NCBI RefSeq assembly: GCF_010093535.1
Contig: NW_022985195.1
Span: 381,200-445,199 of the forward strand
Source: Lindgomyces ingoldianus
Taxonomy: Eukaryota; Ascomycota; Dothideomycetes; Pleosporales; Lindgomycetaceae
Direction of reading: 5' to 3'
Length of the DNA stretch: 64,000 bases
Each line of letters begins with the position of its first letter. Position 1 is the first letter of the stretch. Below, in pieces: positions 1-11,486 of the stretch. The position numbers and the translations under genes were made by a program. The notes under the pieces were generated by a model. It did not search any database. It saw only the letters and a program-made list of their open reading frames with translations, and was not told the origin of the DNA.

Positions 1-8
1 TGGTATAG

Positions 9-919
9 GCTGAGCGCAATGGATATATTCGAGGCGTTGTGAAGGAGATTGTGCACGATTCTGGCCGTGGTGAGTAGCTAGATGGAGATGGATATGACTT
101 TGGAGTTTGACTGACGGTATTGAACAGGCGCTCCTCTTGCGAGAGTCGTCTTCCGAAACGTACGATATCTTCCTCTCCAGGCTCTCAGTTACCTTGCTCA
201 CTTCTTCCGTAGCCATACCGATTCAAGCTCGATACCCAGACCTTCATTGCTAATGAGGGCATGTACACCGGCCAGGTCAGTTTAGACACCCCCAAAACCA
301 CCATCCCAAAATCAATCCCAAACTGATAAATCCAAGTTCATCTATGCTGGAAAGCACGCCGCTCTCACCATTGGCAACGTCCTCCCTCTCGCGTCTGTTC
401 CTGAAGGTACCGTCCTCACCAACGTCGAAGACAAGTCCGGCGACCGTGGTGCGCTTGGCCGTACGTCCGGCAACTACGTGACTGTCATTGGCCACAACTT
501 CGACGACGGAAAGACACGTGTCAAGCTCCCGTCAGGTGCTAAGAAGGTCCTTCCTAACACTGCGCGTGGAATGGTTGGTATTGTTGCAGGGGGTGGACGA
601 ACAGACAAGCCGCTCCTCAAGGCCTCAAGAGCCAAGCATAAAGTAGGTCACAAATCATCCCTACCCTCTCCATCATCTCCTCCATGTCGAGTCTGAATAT
701 CTGACTTTAATCGTCTAGTTCGCCGCCAAGCGCAACAGCTGGCCCAGGACCCGTGGTGTAGCCATGAACCCCGTCGACCATCCCCACGGAGGCGGTAACC
801 ACCAGCATATCGGTAAAGCATCCACCATCTCGCGAGAAGCAGCACAAGGTCAAAAGGCCGGTCTTATTGCAGCACGGAGGACGGGTCTGTTGCGCGGTAC
901 CCAGAAGACGAAGGAGTAG
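9..919 (+). CDS. RPL2: 60S ribosomal protein L8 (uL2), 5' end missing
   Basis: This is the C-terminal part of ribosomal protein uL2 of the large cytosolic subunit, which supports the peptidyl-transferase centre. Exons read 9-69, 128-159, 213-275, 337-642 and 719-919; an in-frame TAG at 6-8 directly before position 9 marks the end of an upstream intron, so the start codon lies outside the window. The reading gives [17 protein letters not shown], then [16 protein letters not shown], a glycine-rich [20 protein letters not shown] and the hallmark [20 protein letters not shown], whose conserved histidine lies near the catalytic centre in known ribosomes. The protein ends [11 protein letters not shown] and then TAG. 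Five short exons with 53-76 nt introns are normal for a filamentous fungus. Nothing is broken. Identity is very secure; only the 5' limit is unknown. Confidence 0.96.
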
Positions 920-1281
920 AAGTAGACAAGCATGCCGAACAGGTCATGGTGATATGTTACCAGATGCCGTCGGGCATTCTCATAACTTTTTATGTGGATG
1001 GCGGGGCGTTATGATACAACTTCTTCCTGCTTGGGAGCATGATGAGGCCCGTGGGAACGAAAAATCTCATTACATGCATTTAGTCCGTACAATGGAAGTG
1101 TGAATTCACTCAATGACAGAGACTTGCGAAGCTAGAGAGAATGTGACATATTCGTCTCGTCCAGCTACTTTCGCATTTGAAGAGTCTTTTTTGTTAACTG
1201 TAGGTTTCATGAGTCTACAACTTCTATCGCTCGCAGCAGACGGCCTGCTATTCTCAAGAAGTTGTCGCATAGTGGGCCCAA
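920..1281. other. convergent 3' intergenic spacer
   Basis: The ribosomal-protein gene and APC4 point towards each other across this spacer, so it should hold two 3' untranslated regions. I see no repeat, RNA gene or coding exon in it. Confidence 0.6.
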
Positions 1282-4188
1282 CTACGCGCCAGCCATCTCA
1301 ACATCACTATCCTCCTCATCTTCACTCACACTATTCTCATCCTCCCCCATCCTACCGCCCATATGCTGATCCCCTTCCTTCTTCCCTCTGAAATCCAAAT
1401 CCAAAATCCGATAATGCTTACGGTCATCACCCAACACAACAACCACCCTCCTTCCCTTCCGGCCATTGACAATCAGTTTCAGTGGCATGAAGCGGCCTTC
1501 GAAAACATGTTTTGTGTAGTTTGTGATTGCGGAGGTGGAGAGGGGAAGGGTTGTGCGGGTTGTAGCTGGGGCTGGTGTGCCGGTTGGGAGCGTGTAAGAG
1601 TGGAAAGGAGCGGAGAGCGGTGTGTAGGGTATAGCTGCTGTGGTTGGAGGAGAGGGTTGAACTGAGGGGCTGAAGGAATGGGTGTATGGGATGGAGAGGA
1701 GTAGCGCGGAGGGTGAGGCTCCTTCTTCGTTTTCGTCTTTATCTTTTTTGGATTTCAAGGTGGGAATGCGGAGGAGAACGAGGACGTTTCTATCATCCGC
1801 GAATTTCGCGTCCAAGACTGTAGCTCCAGGGCCTGAGAAATCGAGGGTTGTGGTGGCGTAGGAATGAAGGTCTTTTGGGAGCGCGGTGATAGTGGGTGCG
1901 TGTGCTATGCGGTGGACATGCATTTGGGACTTTTGGGACGGAATGGAGGTAGCGATGTAAGTAGAAATGGAGTTGGGGTGTTCAGGCTGTGCTTCGAGTG
2001 TTAGCTTGGAAAGGCCGGAGGCAAGTCTGCAGGTATTAACACCCTTCCCCTGCTCCATTCTCTCGTCCATTGCCTTCAAATTCTCAGACACTGGCTCCAG
2101 CTAATGAGGAAAGAATAATGAGCAAGGGTCCAGGAAAACGAAAAGGAAAGCAAGTGCAAAGCGTACCTCAAATGCCATCCTTACATCCAATGCCACACTT
2201 CCATCTCCCTCCTCAACCACCACTCCACAATCCATAGTCGTACTCTTCTCCTGCCATCCGCTGATCTGCTGAAATAGCCTCGCACACTGCTCCCGTAGAT
2301 GCCGAAACACGTGTTCTAAACAGAGCCCTTCTTCTTTATAGCTCGCTTCGTCTTTCAATAATTCTATCGCTTTTCTCGTATCTTCATAGCTGCTGGGTGG
2401 CTGGTTCTGTTGGTGTGGATGTAAATTTGCTTCGGGTCGTAGGTACGGCGAGAGATCTGATTTCCGGAGCCCGTGGCGAATATATTCAAGAACCATGGCG
2501 ATGTCAACACCGGGATCCCGTCCCTCCATTTCCTCTCGACTCTGGCTCCCCGCTTCGGTGGCTTCGAAGTCAATTTCGTAACGCAACCACTTGCTAAACA
2601 TCCCGAATTGCCGCTTTTCGTCCCCGGTGTAGAGGAGCGTGGTGTGTGCAAGTAGACGCAAGTTCTTGAGTAGGGTTTGCAGGGCATCGAAGGAAGTCAA
2701 AGGGGTAGAGAAGATCCAGTTAGAGTCATGGAATTGTGCGAGACCGCGAAGACGGGAGATGACAATGGAGCAGCGATCTAGCGCTGGAAGGAGATTTTCG
2801 TGGAGGAGGGTGAGAAGGACGGTTAGGGAGGACTGGACTGTGTGGTCCCAACGCTTGTGTCCCTTTTATCCGATGTCAGCACCGGAATAGTAGCCAAGGT
2901 GAGGGTGTTGGGAGAGAGAGCTTACGGCTTCCTGCAATTCATCCACAAGCCAGTCTCTAATAATCGGCGGACAATTCCCCGTACAAGCCAAATGGAATAA
3001 ATTCTGGACCAAATCCCCCTGTCCCTTTTCCTCCAGGGTCTCGGAGACATTCATCATGAACTTGTTCGGCAGGTCTTGTGAGTGTTTCCAGAAGGTCTGG
3101 ATGCGTTGGAGGCATTGCTGGATGTATAGTAATAGATTCTGCAACTGCGATGTCTTGGACGCAATTAGATGAAGATAGACACCAGCAGAGGGAATAAATC
3201 CCAGTGTTAGCGGAACGAAAGTTAGTTTTGTCTGCATAGGCGATGACGTCTTGACTTCCATCACCAGCCCATGGCTGCAGCTGTACGGATGACTTGCATG
3301 AAGGAGAGTCTTGCTTTGTTGGATGTTCCAGCGACTCGGTAGTCCTACGTTTACGCTTTCCAATGAATCATACAGGCTCGGGTGCACCGTTCCTCCATCC
3401 GTACACCTCACCATCACATCGACAGCGTTATGATCTTTCATGTGACTAGGATGGAAAATCGCATCCACCTGTGCCTGAGAATTAAAGGCCCCAGAATCCG
3501 CCTGTTGCTGTGGCCGCATAAACGGTATCGCCGGTGGTAATGGGATAGCTGGAAGTTTCGGGAGTAAGGTCTCCATGTCCATCATGGCGAGCTGGTCTGG
3601 TAAATCTGGAGCTATGTCTAGAGCCTGTAAATCGGGCTGTCGTTGGAGAAAGTCCTCAAGCGTAGTGTCGTCTTTAAACGTATCCCAATCATCTGTAGTC
3701 TCCATCTCCATCGCCTTTGTGAAATCAATCTTCATCACCTCTTCATCCCCTTCGATCTTCCGTTTCCGTGCTACCCCAATCCGGCTCTTCACACTCTCCA
3801 CATCAATGAAATTCAATCCCCACCCAACACATCTGATCCTCCTCTCCCCCTCTCCCCCCTCTCCACCCACCGCCTTCAACCCAACATCTCCGTGCAAAAC
3901 CTTCCCAGTCTCCGCACTAACCACATCTACTAAGCCATCACTCCAAGCCACCGCCACACTCTGCCCATCAAACTTCCAAGCTAACGCATCAACGCGAACT
4001 CTCTCATTCTTGCGCTTCAAGCCAAATGCCCGCTGTCCGTTGATGCGGTAGACATCTAGATTCTCTTCGTCTGTAACGACGGCAATGAGGTCCATGGAGG
4101 GGCAGTAGGAAATCAGGTGTGCATGAATGGGACGCAGGAGAATTTTTTCGGCTTGTTGGAGCAGACAAAGCCCTGGAGGGAGGTTCAT
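1282..4188 (-). CDS. APC4: Anaphase-promoting complex subunit 4
   Basis: The product is a 925-residue APC4 homologue, a scaffold subunit of the APC/C ubiquitin ligase that drives the metaphase-anaphase transition. Exons on the minus strand are 4188-2926, 2862-2167 and 2100-1282; all junctions are phase 0 and have GTAAG/GTACG donors. The N-terminal region (about residues 15-110) is the APC4 WD40-type domain, with ILLRPIHAHLISYCPSMDL, ALAWKFDGQSVAVAWSDG and ETGKVLHGD. The second exon opens with GHKRWDHTVQSS, a conserved stretch of the helical APC4 domain, and continues through LRLLAHTTLLYTGDEKRQF. The C terminus is acidic (SEDEEDSDVEMAGA). The start ATG at 4188 is the first in frame. A Ser/Pro- and charge-rich loop around residues 100-210 is not conserved in the family. 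Its head-to-tail neighbour is the NIPA gene. Identity rests on domain pattern and order rather than on a search. Confidence 0.9.
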
Positions 4189-5132
4189 TTTAGAGAATTG
4201 GCTGGTGGGCGAGATTGTTGTATGGTGGGGAGGTTGTTGGTTTGTGGGTTGGAGGCGCGACCATGTGAGATTGTGGCTAGCGCGACCGCGTTGTCATGTG
4301 AGGGATCTTGAGGAGGTAATTTACTACCCAGCCTCTCCCTAGCCGTCTGATCTCTAAGTCTTAAGGGTGTGAAAGTAATCCTTCAACCGAGTATTCTGCC
4401 AAGCAATATCCACACACTTTCCCGACCACACACCCTCCTATGCTCTCGGTATCCCCATGGCTGCATAGCCTGATACATAGGTATGCCCCTAAAGCATGCT
4501 TTCCTGTCCCTCACAACCAACGATCCTCAAATCTAAAAGTTATACCACCGTGAAAAATACCCGGTCAATTCTCAACTACAGTTTACAAACAGCCACACCT
4601 GCATTCATCTCTCACACACCCACCCTCTCAGGCCTGGGTATACCCTTCCATATCCACGGTGTGCAAAAAAAAAACCCCTCAGCTACAAAGCGCCGCGAGT
4701 CTCCATAGACCCAGTTTGTCCATTCCGCCTGTCCGTCATGCTTGGATGCATTTCAGTAAAGAAGCGCCACAAAACGCCATAATATCAATGAACATTCCAG
4801 CCCTCATCCCATCCATGCCAACTAATGCAAGCAAAAAGTACCATCACAGCAATGGCTCCCATTCCAAAGAATGGAACCGTAGGACCGGAACCACCCGAAA
4901 GAAAAGGATCTAATATACCCGTCGCCGCGCAGCCAGCCGTGCGGTTTCTGCTCCGTCTTTATGTGATGTTTATGAAATTGAAATAGTATAGTAGGCTCCG
5001 GGGGTAGTATATACAGAACAGGCGCATGCGCTCCTTGAGCCGGGTGGAGCGTTGATGGATATTCGTTGTAGCATTAACAAACAGAAAGGAGGTCGTGTAC
5101 GGTGTCGGGTCGGATTTGAATGTCGTCGAAGT
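4189..5132. other. intergenic region upstream of APC4
   Basis: This stretch lies between the start of APC4 and the end of the magnesium-transporter gene, both on the minus strand. It is pyrimidine-rich on the plus strand in 4380-4760, with a 9-A run at 4668-4676. I see no coding exon or repeat. Confidence 0.5.
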
Positions 5133-6835
5133 TTATCGTTCTGCGCCCTTCATGCTCGTCCGCACCGATTCTTTCTTGATCCGAACACTTCCCGGACTAG
5201 CATGTCCGTTTTGCGCTCTGACTCCCTCGTCGAAACTTGTGCGCTTGCCTCCCGCGTCTCCCTCGTCGGAGTCTTCAACTAGATCACCGAGTTCGAACTG
5301 GTTCTCGACATCGTAGTCTTGCATCAATGCTCCCCGATCTCCCAGGCTCTGCCTTGCGCTTCCGTTCCCGCTCAGAAATGGACTCCGTAGATCTGTACTT
5401 CTCCTTGCTTGCATACTTCTTCGTGTTGGGAATCCACTTATACCGTCTGTGGGCGGGGCGTCTGAGAATCCATTTCCTAGTGTATTGCGGCCATCGGGAT
5501 CCTCGCGCGAAAGATTGAGCAGATAGACACCGGAGAAGATGACCAGGAAGCCGCAGAGAAGAGAAATGGTGTTGACGGCGGAGGTGGTATTGAAGCCGCG
5601 GAAGAGAAGGAAGGAGGCGATGAGGGTACAGGTTGTGAATGTCACGTAGTAGAGGGGGTTAACACTATGTGCGCATTAGCATTTGACCTTGCCATGGTCC
5701 ATTAAATTCGATCTCGAACGTACATGTTTGTGGAAAACTGGCTCAGAGCCTTGTTGAAATAGTTCATCTGTGTGAGAATGCATCCCACAATCATGATGAC
5801 AAATACGTATGTCGAGGGATGTGTGAATTGGTTGTTTCCCCCAATCGTCATCTTCAATGCTATTCCAAAGGCTTTTATGGCCATAATGGAGACGGAGCCG
5901 GTCGTGGAGCAGATGGAGAGGTAGATGAGCGGGTTCTTACGGCCGTGCTTTGGGGCGACTTTGTAGATCATGAGGACGGAGAATATGGCGACGAAGGCGC
6001 AGTAGAAGAGGAAGCCTGGGTAATGGAAGCGGTCAGCTACAGTTCGAGAATCCTCCTGAACACAGGAAAAGCAATGTTTTGCGACATACCGGGCTCCAAC
6101 GCAAGATGCAGAATCTCATCAACGGACGAAACCTCCTTGTCCGGCGGCGCATGCAGGACTATGATGACGGATCCAATCAGACATATAGCACAGCCAATCT
6201 TCCCTAGCAATCCTAGATGTTCTTGTAGCACATATGAACCTAATACTGCCCTATGTTTTGGTTAGATCTCTCCGGAGGACGTCGAGAACAGGCGAAACTC
6301 ACCCAATCAGAACAGAGAGCGCTCCCAGCGGCGTGACCAGAATCGCGGGGGCAAAGGCGTATGCAGCGAAGTTGAATATTTCTCCGATGACCACTGCTCC
6401 TTGTCAGCCATATGCCACTCGGAAGCTGGAAGAGATCCCTACTGGTGACCATGCCAGCCCACCATGTGGCATTCCGCATATATGAGAAGTTATCTCCATC
6501 AAAGCCATGCTTTTCTGCGGAGGCGTTGAGTCCCTGTGTAGCGCCGAGTCAGCAACGTAGTCGTCAAAGACTCAACTCGATGCGCGGACGGAGATGTGGG
6601 CGAGGTAATTGGGTGCCGACGGACCTTCTTAGTGATGACGAAGCTTGTTCCTGGGGAGGGCCGACAGTCAGTGTCCTGCAAAGCGACTTGGCCATGGAAG
6701 AGGACATACCGATGGCTAACGATGACGATACGGCCAGCATCAGGCCAACATATCTGTCCACTTGTGAGCCTCTCTCTCTCTCGCGCGCGCTGGCGCAGAA
6801 GGCGCGTAACCAACGACATACTTGTCTTCTACCAT
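5133..6835 (-). CDS. NIPA-family magnesium transporter
   Basis: The protein (416 residues) belongs to the NIPA/DUF803 family of membrane magnesium transporters of the drug/metabolite transporter superfamily. Eight exons on the minus strand fit: 6835-6822, 6753-6710, 6650-6625, 6533-6443, 6393-6303, 6250-6090, 6015-5724 and 5664-5133; their sum is divisible by three and each junction joins conserved residues. The reading begins [20 protein letters not shown], then [68 protein letters not shown] and [20 protein letters not shown]. About nine hydrophobic segments precede a Ser/Arg-rich cytosolic tail of roughly 130 residues. The first exon is only 14 nt and the third 26 nt, so automatic gene callers may miss the N terminus. 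Substrate (Mg2+) is known for the family, not shown here. Fission-yeast and mould homologues share the exon-dense structure. Confidence 0.9.
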
Positions 6836-8164
6836 ATTGTCTCCAGAAAAGCCCTCCTAGGGTAGTCCAACTCTTCTCCACCGAGTCGTGCAGTGTGTCC
6901 GTGGGTGGGGTGTGTCGAGTGTTGAGGTGTAGTCGGCGTCGGAGAAGGTCGATAAGACGTGGAACGTGAAGCCGAGGGGCGCAGCGTATCGAAGCCGGTG
7001 CACCCCAGCAATTTCAGGTACGCACGGCAAGCTAGAGTGAGCAACAGAATCGGTTCGCGTTTCACCAAACGCCTGGCTATGGCGTGTTCAAGACTCCAAA
7101 CTGTTTGGACAGGGCTGAAGGAGCGGTGGGGAGGCCGAGAGAGTGCGGCCGGAAAGCGAGTGGCTGGCGGATAAAGCGTAAAGGCAGTATTCTGCGACAG
7201 CGTGCTCCAAGGAGGTCCGCAGGTATATCAAAGCGAAAGGACCGTTATTCAATATTCATCATTCAGCTCGATGTGGCTATGTGTTGCGACAAATTCTTGA
7301 CGTTACATGGCAGATGAGAGCGCGGCGGCGGCGCGCAGGGGGCTCAGGCTCGTGGGTCGCCAGCTGGCCCTCAGGCTATTTTTACGGTGGATCCCGCTAG
7401 CGATCTGAAGGCTGCCCTGATGGAAATCCCGCCCGCTGTCTCGCCGCCAGGAACATGTCGTCCTCTGCCTCTCCTGCAGTGCACATGTGGCTGGGGCAGG
7501 GGCAGGGGTCAGGTGCGCTGATCATCTTTTGAGACGCCAAGCCCCACCTTTCACACACCCATCTGCAACTTCAGCCCATTCTTTGACACCTTGGCATCTT
7601 GGGGGATAAGCGTGAATTATTATCCCATATAAAATTTGGACAGGTGTGAATCCTACTCTATCGCCATAGACATCGGGGAAGGACGAAAGTATAGTGTTCG
7701 TCGCCGGTAGGTCCCATCCAGCTGTATGCAACCAATGAATCGTCCACGCGTCCGATCCACCCACCCATGATTGTTGATGACTGAAAACCGATAGTTCGCC
7801 AACGCCTCACCGACCCTTAGTCCCATTCCATGCCGAGTTCCACTTACTGGGTATCGCAAATTGCGTCACAAAAACGCCTGTCCGTCTGGGCGCAGTCCCT
7901 ACACATAAAAGGAAAAAAGAAAAAAAAAAGAAAACCAAAAAAATATAACAAGTACAAGAATCAGAGGGGCGCGGGCTACATAGGCACGGTCACACAATAG
8001 AGGTACTTACCGTGACTTAGAAATCGGGCCCTTCTCCCATAAGTCGACTTGTCGTCCTTCGAAGACGAAGGGGGTGGGGTCCAGGGCTTTTGCTGGAATC
8101 GCGTTAGGTATTGAAACAGCTGTGGGTTAGTTGGGGAAATAAAATTCGGGATCGGGGAGGTAGG
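6836..8164. other. 1.3-kb intergenic region
   Basis: This contains the promoter side of the magnesium-transporter gene and the 3' side of the acidic-protein gene. It is GC-rich up to about 7500, and holds a purine tract with several A runs at 7910-7960. No exon, RNA gene or repeat is apparent. Confidence 0.5.
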
Positions 8165-10564
8165 TTACTCGGCCGTCTTAACACGCTTCGGGGACGAGTC
8201 TTCATCGTCCACATGTTCCTCCTCCTCTTCAAACTCGACAAAAGTCCTCTTGGATCCTTGTTGGTCCTGCGTGTGGCCATCATCGTCTATCTGATCTCCA
8301 GGGTCATTTGAAATCGACTCTTCCCCGTATTCTTCGTCAGACTCTTCATTGTACTCCTGGTGCTGGACTGGCTGATCCGATGGCTCAGGTTTCTCCTGCG
8401 ATGCTAGGAAGCCGAGATTGGTGTCCGCGCATTCCTCAAGCCAAGCCAGCCGTGATGTTACAGGATTCTCGCACTTCCTCAAGATCATCTCGAGCGGTGG
8501 TGCGTCTTGTACCCCGTCTGCGGCTTTGAGTTCCTTATAGATGCTGAGTATCTTGGTAAGGGAAATAGAATTGCACGAGATAAAATCCTATAATAAGTTA
8601 ACATCTCCACGTCTTAGCCTGTTGAATGGGGGGAAACCTACTTCTGAGAATTCGAGCTTCAGACCTGGGAGATCTAACCTAAGCTCTGTATCCTCGCCAA
8701 TGCTATCACCAAGACACTGTCGACAAGCCTGGAAAAGGTCGAGAATGGTACCGTACGCGACCGATTCGTCTGAAAGTAAATATGTGTGATTTGTCTCGCT
8801 GGTCTGGAGCGGGAACAACATCATCTCATGGCCATCGTAGCGCACAGAAACGGGATGGAGGGGGTCAGAAACGAAATCATCATCAGGAGCCGTAGTATCA
8901 ACGTTATTTCGATGATCCGATTCCCCACGCTCGGCAGAGACTTCTTGGTTGGCATTAGACATGGCAGACTCGTCCTCCGTCTCTTTCCATCCAGCATCCG
9001 CTGTAGAACATTGTTCAAGCTTGGCAGAATTGTCGAGTCCAGCCTCAACAGTCTCACCGGACTTCACACCTCCAGTATCAAACCCTTGTTGCTCAGTCTC
9101 ACTGAATTCATGCTCAGCAAGCTCGTTGGGCTCATCTTTATCAGTCTCATCGAAGTCATGCCCGATCGTTTCACCGAATTGCTCACCCACAGAATCCTCG
9201 TGGGTTTCATCTGCAGGGTCATGCAAACCTCGCTCCTCGGTTTGCACGTAGGCATGTTCGACAGCTTCGTCAAGCGTCGTGGTCTCATCATATGTAGATT
9301 CAGCAAACTCATTTATATCTTGCTCACCAGCCTGCTCATCCGCGTGTTCGGCAGAGTCGCTAAGCTCAATCGTCTCACCATATGTATGATCGCTGTACCC
9401 AACTAGGTATTGCTCGGTACTCTCCTTCGGAGCGTTTGCAATATTACCCTCAGGTGCTTGATTCCCAGATTCAGGGAGGTCCAGTTCGCCAATTTCTTCG
9501 TGGTCATACTGTGGAGACTCATTCAGGGATTGTTCTACAGTCTCGTCATACGATTGACCCGCAAACTCGTCAAAGTCTTGCTCAAGAGCATCTTCGGAGG
9601 TTTGCCCGACGGTCTCTTGGTGGTTCTCCTTGGCCCTTCCTTCATTGGTCTGCTGGGGAGCATCTTCATCGGTCTGTACAGCAGCATCTGTTGACCGAGG
9701 GGAGTACTCATTGGTATGGACGCTGGCATCTTCGTAGGGTTCCTGGGCAGCATCTATGTAGGTCTCTTCAGCAGCATCTCCATATATTTGTTCGGCGGCA
9801 AACTCGTCAAATTCTTGGCCGGTGTATCCATCGTACGCTTCGTCATCCAAGGTGGTGAAGTCTTGCCCTATGGTATTATCATAGGTGTGCTCGGCAGACT
9901 CATCGGGGTCTTGTTCCGTAGATTCGGCGGCTCCATGATCAGCGGTCTCGTCCTCGGGATAGTCGCCGGTTTCCTCGTGCTGCTCTGCGGTTTCTACAAA
10001 ATCAAAGCCAGCATCGTTGTCAGCCGCAGGTGCCGGATCAACTCTGCCTTCCGGTGCCTCATCGTCGGAGTAGTCAATGAAATCCTGGTCCCAATCGAAA
10101 GGTTTCTCCTCATTACCGAGGGTATTTGTTGGGTTCTCGTGCTGCACATCTGACTTCGCGTTGGAGGAAGCGGTAGCCTGCGGAGCCTGCGCAACAGCTG
10201 GTGCCTCAACATCTACTATGAGCTCTTGCTCAGGAACGTTTGCTATTTCTTGATCCACCTCAGCAATCTGCTGATGTTGATTTGTGTCGCCGTCTTCAAT
10301 CTCTTCATCAGAATAATTAATCTCGTCTACTAAATCAGCCATAAAGGCATCGGGTTCTCCAACTTGCGATCCACGGGCGGTCTCGGAGCGTGCATCTTGC
10401 AGTTCAACGTCTTGCTCATCATCGACACCATTGCCAGCCGTGGAGTCACCAAGCAGAGTCATGTCCTCGTCCATGTACAGATTCCCGGCTTCGGAACCGA
10501 GATCCATACTGTCGGGTTCGACAATGAAGTCGATGTCCTGGAAGGCTTGCATAGTTGAAGCCAT
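8165..10564 (-). CDS. large acidic protein of unknown function
   Basis: I do not recognise this 781-residue protein. Exons are 10564-8642 and 8587-8165 (donor GTAGGT, acceptor TATAG, phase 0). The first 560 residues are extremely acidic and poor in Lys, Arg and Cys, with many loosely repeated blocks of the form E-x-x-[FY]-x-E-[FST], for example QDFDEFAGQSYDETVEQ and DINEFAESTYDETTT; they look disordered. A compact hydrophobic section follows (about residues 565-690): DPLHPVSVRYDGHEMMLFPL, TYLLSDESVAYGTILDLFQA, LRLDLPGLKLEFSEDFISCN, then MILRKCENPVTSRLAWLEE. The tail is again acidic and ends SSPKRVKTAE, a possible nuclear-localisation motif. The layout suggests a nuclear or chromatin-associated acidic protein with one conserved C-terminal domain, which is inference only. 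It is divergently arranged with delta-COP. The start ATG at 10564 is the first in frame. Confidence 0.8.
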
Positions 10565-11486
10565 GGTTGGTCAGGGTGTCCTATAGTTAGTATTCGGTCG
10601 GGTTGTGGAAGTATCACGGGAAGGAAAAGTCGTGAAGCGACGGCTGCTGGCGGATGTGACTTGCGCGTCACTGATAGTCGAAGGCGAGGGGCGAGAGCAC
10701 AGACGAAAATCCTAGGTTGTTGGGGCTAGCCGGTAGCGATGTAGGGTTCCTCAACGGCGATATCTACTATTCAAGGCGCATGATGGCGCGTTGAGGAGGG
10801 TGAGTAGGGTGTCTGTGTTGGAGTTGGGAGGGAAAGGTGAAGCCGAGGCGAGTGGACAAGGAGCGCTAGCGCCGAATGTGGAACGCTTGGTGAGTTTCAG
10901 AGAGGCTGGCTGGTGGAAGGGCTGCAGATGGCAAGGCTGCAGGACTTGGGAGCGCGTTGCAGCGACGAAAAACCGTTTGCAGAAAGCGTGCGTAAGTGCA
11001 GTGAATAGAGAGTAACGAGGAGAGGCTTGTGGTGAGTCGCAGATATCGTTTTCCGGTAAAAGGAGAGGGGGTCGTCGAAACAGAAGAGTGAACGTTTGAG
11101 ACAGCAAGGACGCGAAAAGGGATGCGATTCCTTGCGGGGACGGCCCGGATAAAAATTCAACCGAAGCTCCGATATTCACACCTGGCACAACGCCGAGCGT
11201 CAAGTATGCAGGCGGACAAGCTGCGGGCGCTGCAGAGTTTCTCTCACTCACCAAAAGCTTAGCATCCGAGCTTTTATCATTTTCAGTCTTTGCTCCCCCT
11301 GTCGATACCTATTGCTCCCCTCCGGTCGAACGTGTCTTCAATTGGCGTGCTTGCCAAATTACTTGTCTACACTTACCTCCTCTAAACGAAGCTCCCGTCT
11401 CCCCCGTCTTTTCGCTCAGCAGCAGAGCGTGTGTGTGTCTCTCACTCCTAGAGCAAGCCGTGTAGAGCATCCCTACGTTTGACATC
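10565..11486. promoter_or_regulatory. shared divergent promoter region
   Basis: The acidic-protein gene and the delta-COP gene are transcribed away from this 0.9-kb stretch, so both promoters must lie in it. On the plus strand 11270-11470 is a CT-rich tract just before the delta-COP start, as is common upstream of highly expressed fungal genes. I see no clear TATA box. Confidence 0.5.

Noticed and set aside
10751..11254. Minus-strand 167-residue frame upstream of delta-COP
   Set aside because: Low-complexity, Pro/Leu/Ser-rich, lies in a divergent promoter, has no family resemblance and no intron logic.
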